Origin: Topomyia yanbarensis
Taxonomy: Eukaryota; Arthropoda; Insecta; Diptera; Culicidae
DNA length: 64,000 nucleotides
NCBI RefSeq assembly: GCF_030247195.1
Contig: NC_080670.1
Span: 44,530,194-44,594,193, forward strand
Reading direction: 5' to 3'
Both the position numbers and the translations under genes were made by a program. Shown here in pieces: positions 59,265-64,000 of this stretch. Position 1 is the first letter of the stretch. Each line of letters begins with the position of its first letter. The notes under the pieces are model-generated. The model did no database searches. It had not been told where the DNA came from and was given only the letters and a program-made list of their open reading frames with translations.

Positions 59265-60245
59265 TCAAAAAGGGCAAGTTTCTGGCTAACGGGGGGCTAT
59301 TTGCCAACTCGGATGCGCTAATTGTCCTTCAATTTGCCAGCAAATTGCTGGCAATTAGGGGGCTATTCCAAATGCAACATTTGGGCGATATGCCGCCATC
59401 ATTTTTTAGCCGCTCTACCCGCCCTTAAATCGCCCCTAAATCGCCCAGGGAACGCGCCATTTAATCGCCCTTAATTGCCTAATATGAAATTTACAAATAA
59501 TTCTTATTTTCGGATTCATTATAAACTTATCATTACACCAAACTATAGGAAGAATCAATGGTGAAATTGGAATTGCACACCAAAACTTATTACAATATGA
59601 CTATTATTAGGAGTTTAGGTCAGAGATCTTGTTCCACTATATTTACACACGATTCCACAATTCCCACATTCGTTGGCTGAATGAAGTGCACTAGACAAAC
59701 AAAATTCAAGCGAGTACACGCCAATTGTTTAAAAAAACTATTTTTAGCTTAAGCCAAACATGAGCCGCCATGTTTGAAAAACGCAAAAACAACCAAGTCC
59801 TTTTCAGCCGCCAGAAAATTTGTCTAAGGGTGCTTACAGAGTGGGCGCGAGAAGCTGAGCAGGCGCTTGTACTGACAGTATGATGCGAGATGGGAGAAAC
59901 CTGCTCGCAGCATATCAAATGGAGCCTGTCAGAGTAAAAGCAGGCAGTCGGCGCCGATCCGCTCCGCTTTCACTCTGACATCCTTCCTTTGGTTTGCAGT
60001 GAGCAGGTTTCTCGCATCTCGCACTCTAATGTCAGTTCCAGCCCCAGCTCAGCTTCTCGCCGCCACTATGTAAGCACCCTAAGTATTGAAATTGCCTTTA
60101 AATCGCATTCGCAAATTGCATTTGTTCCGAGGGGCAATTGGCACAGGCGAGTTGAGTCAAACGTCAAACTTTTTAAATCGCCTGACCATGTTCGTCCGCA
60201 TTTATTTTGACAGGGAATCACCTGACTATGTTCGTCCGCATTTTT
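59265..60245 (-). repeat. Dispersed segment Z, copy 2
   Basis: Inverted relative of 47,713-48,405. Contains GGCAATTAGGGGGCTATTCC, CGCCCAGGGAACGCGCC and AAACATGAGCCGCCATGTTT. Interrupted by the MITE at 59,828-60,079. Confidence 0.75.
59825..60082. mobile_element. Harbinger-type MITE, 252 bp, TAA target duplication
   Basis: TAA at 59,825-59,827 and 60,080-60,082 flank ends GGGTGCTTACAGAGTGGGC and, inverted, GGGTGCTTACATAGTGGCG. The arms continue through GCGAGAAGCTGAGC and AACCTGCTC, so most of the element folds back. Comparing with segment Z copy 1, which lacks it, confirms the insertion. Confidence 0.9.
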
Positions 60246-60980
60246 TTGACCGTGTCTTTTTGAACAATTTCACCCTGCCGAAATCTTCCGAACAGTGCTG
60301 CTATTTTTATTAATGAAAATGGAGTCTTGTTAATTTATTTTATGCCGGCAATATTTTGTATCTTGAATCCACTATATTGATGAACGGAACCGTTGTTCCA
60401 TGTCATGGGTGTTTAGTAAAGTTTGATGAATTTATTTTCTGAATAATTTTGGATTATTGTGTGGTTTCTGTCTTATTTTTATTAAAATTAATCAACCATG
60501 TCTAGTGGTAAATGCATAAAAATACTTGTTTCACTTTTCCGCACAATTTCCCTTCAATTTAGTTATTTACTTTTTTAACGCCAATAATTTTATTATCTTT
60601 TCTTATAAATATAGCAACACTGCCAAACATTATTTCGCTATCCCTGCAGTAACATTGCGTACGGTGCAAAAAGTTAGACTGAACCAATCAGGAGCTGGAC
60701 CATTCTGACGTAAAATTGGAACAAAAACGCCCCCCCCCCCTATTGTCACGTCTTGTCTTAGGTGGAGACCTTCCCTCGCGGCGGGGAAACATTTATCTGC
60801 TCGCCTACTGCATCTTGGGGGTCATTTACATTTCTCTTGTCGTTCACGGCAATGTCTTCATCATTAATGCTGCCATGGTGTTCTCGTTAAGATGTTCTAC
60901 CTTGCATAAAGCATGAGTCGATAATTATTGTAACACTTTCAAACTTGCGTAACTTTTTTCATACTTCGACATAGATTTTT

Positions 60981-61155
60981 CATTAGGGCTTAAATCGCAA
61001 ATGTAAACAAACTGCGTTTTCGCTATTACGACATTATGCAACAAAAATACTACAAGATTGAGGTGAAAATTAGTTAAAATGGTTTTTAGTTCGATGTATA
61101 ATTAAAGAAAACAAAACGGCGAAACATGCATTTTCTTCGAGATTTCGACTTAGGC
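60981..61155. repeat. Short element sharing the GGGCCTAAGTCG end
   Basis: Begins TCATTAGGGCTTAAATCGCA and ends TTTCGACTTAGGCCCTTC. The same motif closes the centre of the neighbouring foldback arms (near 61,770 and 62,215). Boundaries uncertain. Confidence 0.45.
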
Positions 61156-61879
61156 CCTTCTTCTCATATGGAATATAAAGGCCAAACTTACATTTTTAGA
61201 CAGAAGCGGGCGTACGGTTATTATTCACAAATAAAAGAATAAACGGCGATTCTGTTATATAAATGATAAGCAATATCTACTATGATCATGTCTACTCGAT
61301 AGTTGTTGCACATAAACATTCGAATATTTCGATATTTTCATGAAATTTGAAGAAAAGATTCACGCGCCCTTTCTTTTACATTGGGTTTCTATGCGCCCAT
61401 TTGCTGAGCCCTATTAAAAAGTATACTGTCAAGCTCGCCCATTTACCCAGCCCTACCCAGCAAGACAGAGTCAGTTTAGCCCATTTACCGCGCCCTTCTG
61501 AAAATTATGTACATGGTTTAGCCCTTCCGCAAATGGTGGTTGCTGAAGGGCGAAATCACGACTGGGATGCAAACTGGGCGTAAGCATTTTTTTAGTTTCT
61601 ACCCACTAAAAGCACATAGGAATTAAATTCTTTGTTATATTGTCATAAGGTTTAACGAAAAATGCTTCCGGAAAAACACGGTCATAAAGTAATTTATACC
61701 TACAATAAAAACTACATTTAGAAAACCTTCGCCGAATATTGAAACTGATTTTTCTCCATTTGAGTACATTGCGACTTAGGCCCTAATGAAAGATCTGTGT
61801 CGACTTGACTCAATGAATCAAATTTTGCCCAGTTTCACATAAGAGTGTATTATTTACAACCTCTAACCCGGTCAAACCA

Positions 61880-62190
61880 TTCGGAATTTGATTCGGAATC
61901 CTGAATGGAGTCTGTATGGATTCCAAATCAAATGCAACAACCGATTCTGAGTCGGAATCGGTTGTTGCATTTGATTTGGGATCCATAATGACTCCCCACT
62001 GAGAAGTCCAAAAAATTGTTTCAAAATCGTTCAACACGGGTCCAACGATGGACGTTCGTTGGACGGTTATTTGGACGATGTCCAAATTGGTCCAACGAAC
62101 GTCCTTCATTGGACGATTTTGAAACCAACCGTTCTTAGAGGGTCAATTCAGAAATCCGAACCGGTTCCGGAATGAGTTTAACTGGGAAGC
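61880..62190. repeat. Inverted-repeat element X, copy 2, with a nested palindrome
   Basis: Resembles 30,195-30,350. The centre 61,917-61,985 is an almost perfect 30-bp-arm hairpin (GGATTCCAAATCAAATGCAA mirrored by TTGCATTTGATTTGGGATCC). A second palindromic piece at about 62,018-62,125 (GTTTCAAAATCGT with ACGATTTTGAAAC, and TTCGTTGGAC mirrored) is absent from copy 1. Confidence 0.65.
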
Positions 62191-62298
62191 TTTGCAATTC
62201 GACACAGATCTTTTATTAGGGCCTAAGTCGCAATGTACTCGAATGGAGAAAAATCAGTTTCAATATTCGGCGATGCTTTTCTAAATGTAGTTTTTATT

Positions 62299-63481
62299 GT
62301 TGGTATCGGCCCATGGACAGCTTGACAGGTAGTGCTTGTTTCATATGTGTACCACCGACTTGATGGTGGCGCTAGTATGCCTTCTCTGTACGAGTACCAC
62401 GAACAAGGAAACGGAAATATTTCAAGAGAAAAGCGTGTTTCGTTACGCGTGTTATGAACGCCGTCAATGTGACTGGAACAACATTTAGAAAAAGCGTATT
62501 CCAAAATGTAGATAAAGAAAACTATTATTAGATAATAAATTTATCCCTAACTGGAAACCATCAGCAAAGTTACATAAATCTTATTATAAAATTTGCTGGA
62601 AGCGTTGTTTTTAGCAACCGGCTCTCTTCCTTCCTAAAAATGTTTTGGTTTTCTTGTTGTGTGAAGTTTGTAATCGGTTGAATATTGGTGATTTTTTTTT
62701 CTCTAGAAATATAAATGAAAAACATCTTGGCCAATGAAAGTAAACCTACTACCTTGTTTCAAGTTCATTAAGAACGTCAAGAATTCTAGTATTTTAATCG
62801 GAAAAATAAACAGTATATGTAGGATTTTCGGCACATTTAGCAAAATTGGTTTTGAATAGAATTTGTGTGCTTTTCCCAGAATTCTGGCCAGCAAACCGGT
62901 AGCGCTCCCAGTTTCAGCAAGAATGCTGCCAGAAATGTACAACTTTGTTCGACTACTGACAGAGTTTTTTTCGACTTTTGCAATAATGCTGTCCGGATGA
63001 TATTGCGATGGTTTGGTACGGATCCCTTCAGAATTATTCTGGCATGTTACTCGACCCAAGTCTGATAGAAACTTAACGGAACGGCATCTACCGGACGAGT
63101 TCATGTCTGGGGAGATGTTGATTCGATCCGGAAGATTTTCGGAAACCTTAATATAAGTGGAAGTGGCATGATTTTGAAAGTCATCTTCTTGTATTTCCGA
63201 AAATCGATTTATTTTATTTTGGATTTTTTTAATTCGAAAATGGAATTTATGTTTCTGTTTAGGTATGGTGGAATGAGGAGAGTTTCTAATTTGAACAGCG
63301 AAATAAATTTGATGATAGAAATTCTTGTTTATTTTTTGCAAATATGGAAAATAATAAATGGGATGCGCCTTTTTCAAATTTTGCTCCATTTGAGCCGCCA
63401 TGACATCACCAAATCACCACAAAATTTGCTTATGAGTTCAATATATGGGAGCTGTCAAGTTGTCCCAGGGCTGGTTGGTAT
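62299..63481. mobile_element. hAT-like element, 1.17 kb, inside the giant foldback
   Basis: GTTGGTAT is duplicated at 62,299-62,306 and 63,474-63,481, and removing the insert rejoins the right foldback arm. Ends CGGCCCATGGACAGCTTGAC and, inverted, CAGCCCTGGGACAACTTGAC are similar over about 22 bp. It contains the hypothetical open frame at 62,703-63,401. Confidence 0.8.
62703..63401 (-). CDS. Hypothetical open frame inside the hAT-like element
   Basis: 232 codons from an ATG at 63,399-63,401. It is the longest frame in the window that I cannot assign. Composition is Lys/Ile/Ser-rich; the last 30 residues include a hydrophobic run (LHILFIFPIKILEFLTFL). No zinc-finger BED motif, DDE residues or hAT dimerisation motif is visible, so it is not a recognisable transposase. 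It may be a chance frame in AT-rich DNA or a captured segment. No ribosome or splice context supports expression. Confidence 0.25.
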   Translation of the reverse strand: MAAQMEQNLKKAHPIYYFPYLQKINKNFYHQIYFAVQIRNSPHSTIPKQKHKFHFRIKKIQNKINRFSEIQEDDFQNHATSTYIKVSENLPDRINISPDMNSSGRCRSVKFLSDLGRVTCQNNSEGIRTKPSQYHPDSIIAKVEKNSVSSRTKLYISGSILAETGSATGLLARILGKAHKFYSKPILLNVPKILHILFIFPIKILEFLTFLMNLKQGSRFTFIGQDVFHLYF

Positions 63482-64000
63482 AAATTACTTTAGGACCATG
63501 TCTTTCCTGAAGCATCTTTGGTTAAACCTTATGACAATATAACAAAGAATTTCATTCCTATGTGCTTTTAGTAGGTAGAAAGAAACTAAAAAAATGCTTA
63601 CGCCCAATTTGCATTCCAGTCGTGATTTCGCCCTTCAGCAACCACAATTTGCGAAAGGGCTAAACCGTGAATATAATGTTCAGAAGGGCGCGGTAAATGG
63701 ACTAAACTGACTCTGTCTTGCTGGGTAAATAGGCGAGCTTGACAGTATACTTTTTAATAGGGCTCAGCAAATGGGCGTACAGAAACCCAATGTAAATGAA
63801 AGGGCGCGTGCATCTTTTCTTAAAATTTCATGAAACTATCGAAATATTCTAATGTTTATGTGCAACAACTATCGAGTAGACATGATCATAGTAGATATTG
63901 CTTATCATTTATATAATAGAACAGCCGTTTCAAGAATCATTTTGTGAATAATAACCATACGCCCCGGTTCTGTCTAAAAATAAAAGTTTAGCCTTTATAT

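Larger units (their letters stand above)
59202..60769. mobile_element. hAT-like element, 1.55 kb, 8-bp target duplication
   Basis: GTGGAGAC is exactly duplicated at 59,202-59,209 and 60,762-60,769. Terminal repeats CTAAGACAAGACGTGACAAT are exact for 20 bp (59,210-59,229 and 60,742-60,761). No transposase. It contains dispersed segment Z and, within that, a Harbinger-type MITE. A CCTGACCATGTTCGTCCGCA-type block is tandemly duplicated at 60,182-60,245, and a run of ten or more C is at 60,730-60,740. Confidence 0.85.
59040..60980 (-). mobile_element. Truncated retroelement (compact family) with 11-bp target duplication, host of a nested hAT
   Basis: ACATAGATTTT is exactly duplicated at 59,040-59,050 and 60,970-60,980. 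Just inside the left duplication is the family 3' end (minus strand; TTTATTTGATATGG and AGCCGTGGGTTTTATATA on the plus strand). Beyond the nested hAT (59,210-60,761) the sequence resumes with GGAGACCTTCC and GGCGGGGAAACATTTATC, parallel to GGAGATCCG and GTCGGGGAAATATTTGC at 19,650-19,685. Without the nested element the copy is only about 360 bases, so it is 5'-truncated. Confidence 0.8.
61160..64000. mobile_element. Giant foldback element with arms over 600 bp, runs off the window
   Basis: The left arm 61,160-61,803 is mirrored by a right arm in two parts, 62,195-62,306 and 63,482-64,000, separated by an 8-bp-duplicating insertion. Matched landmarks include AAGCAATATCTACTATGATC, CGTGATTTCGCCCTTCAGCA, TTCTTTGTTATATTGTCATA and AAAACTACATTTAGAAAA. 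The spacer 61,804-62,194 contains inverted-repeat element X and a smaller palindrome. Arm length exceeds that of ordinary MITEs and recalls Foldback or Polinton-type terminal repeats, but no coding core is present. The outer right end is beyond base 64,000. Confidence 0.85.

Noticed and set aside
60730..60740. Run of C as a G-quadruplex feature
   Set aside because: A single homopolymer with no repeated G-tract spacing; probably low-complexity expansion.

Overview
The window looks like intergenic or intronic DNA from a large, repeat-rich insect genome, most probably a culicine mosquito (Aedes or Culex type). The evidence is a typical animal/insect alpha-amylase, several non-LTR retrotransposon lineages of the kinds common in mosquitoes (Jockey/Juan-like, I-like, R1-like, and a PHD-finger ORF1 element), BEL/Pao fragments, and many short inverted-repeat DNA transposons. 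The organism call is inference from these families; no species-diagnostic gene is present.

The only recognisable cellular gene is a single-exon secreted alpha-amylase at 56.9-58.4 kb on the minus strand, complete with signal peptide, catalytic triad and predicted chloride ligands. A TATA box and a GATA motif lie upstream.

Almost everything else is mobile DNA. At 0-9 kb: a TTAA-ended repeat, a weak BEL/Pao gag remnant, a shattered Jockey-type element (4.0-7.3 kb), a foldback and a Harbinger-type MITE. At 10-23 kb: a hAT-type element (11.6-13.4 kb), three copies of an approximately 400-bp repeat, a 189-bp palindrome, and a compact retroelement with ORF1 but no reverse transcriptase (19.5-20.7 kb). 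At 23-36 kb: a hAT with a second hAT-like MITE inside it, a SINE-like segment, BEL/Pao fragments and an interrupted Tc1/mariner (32.6-35.5 kb). At 36-46 kb: an old I-like fragment split by a hAT MITE, a nearly intact I-like element on the opposite strand (one frameshift), and a pogo-like non-autonomous element. At 47-56 kb: a PHD-finger ORF1 retroelement and an R1-like element split by an insertion. At 56-64 kb: a dead mariner transposase, the amylase gene, a three- to four-level nest of insertions with a target-site duplication at each resolvable level, and a giant foldback with arms over 600 bp that was itself invaded by a hAT-like element and runs off the window end.

Many insertion boundaries can be read at base resolution because target-site duplications (8 bp for hAT-like, TA for mariner/pogo, TAA for Harbinger, TTAA for piggyBac-like, 11 bp for retroelements) and terminal inverted repeats are preserved. 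This gives a relative order of insertion. No RNA genes, CRISPR arrays or recognisable viral insertions were found. I did not find a convincing new functional system; the most unusual items are the RT-less retroelement, the giant foldback, and the nested insertions.
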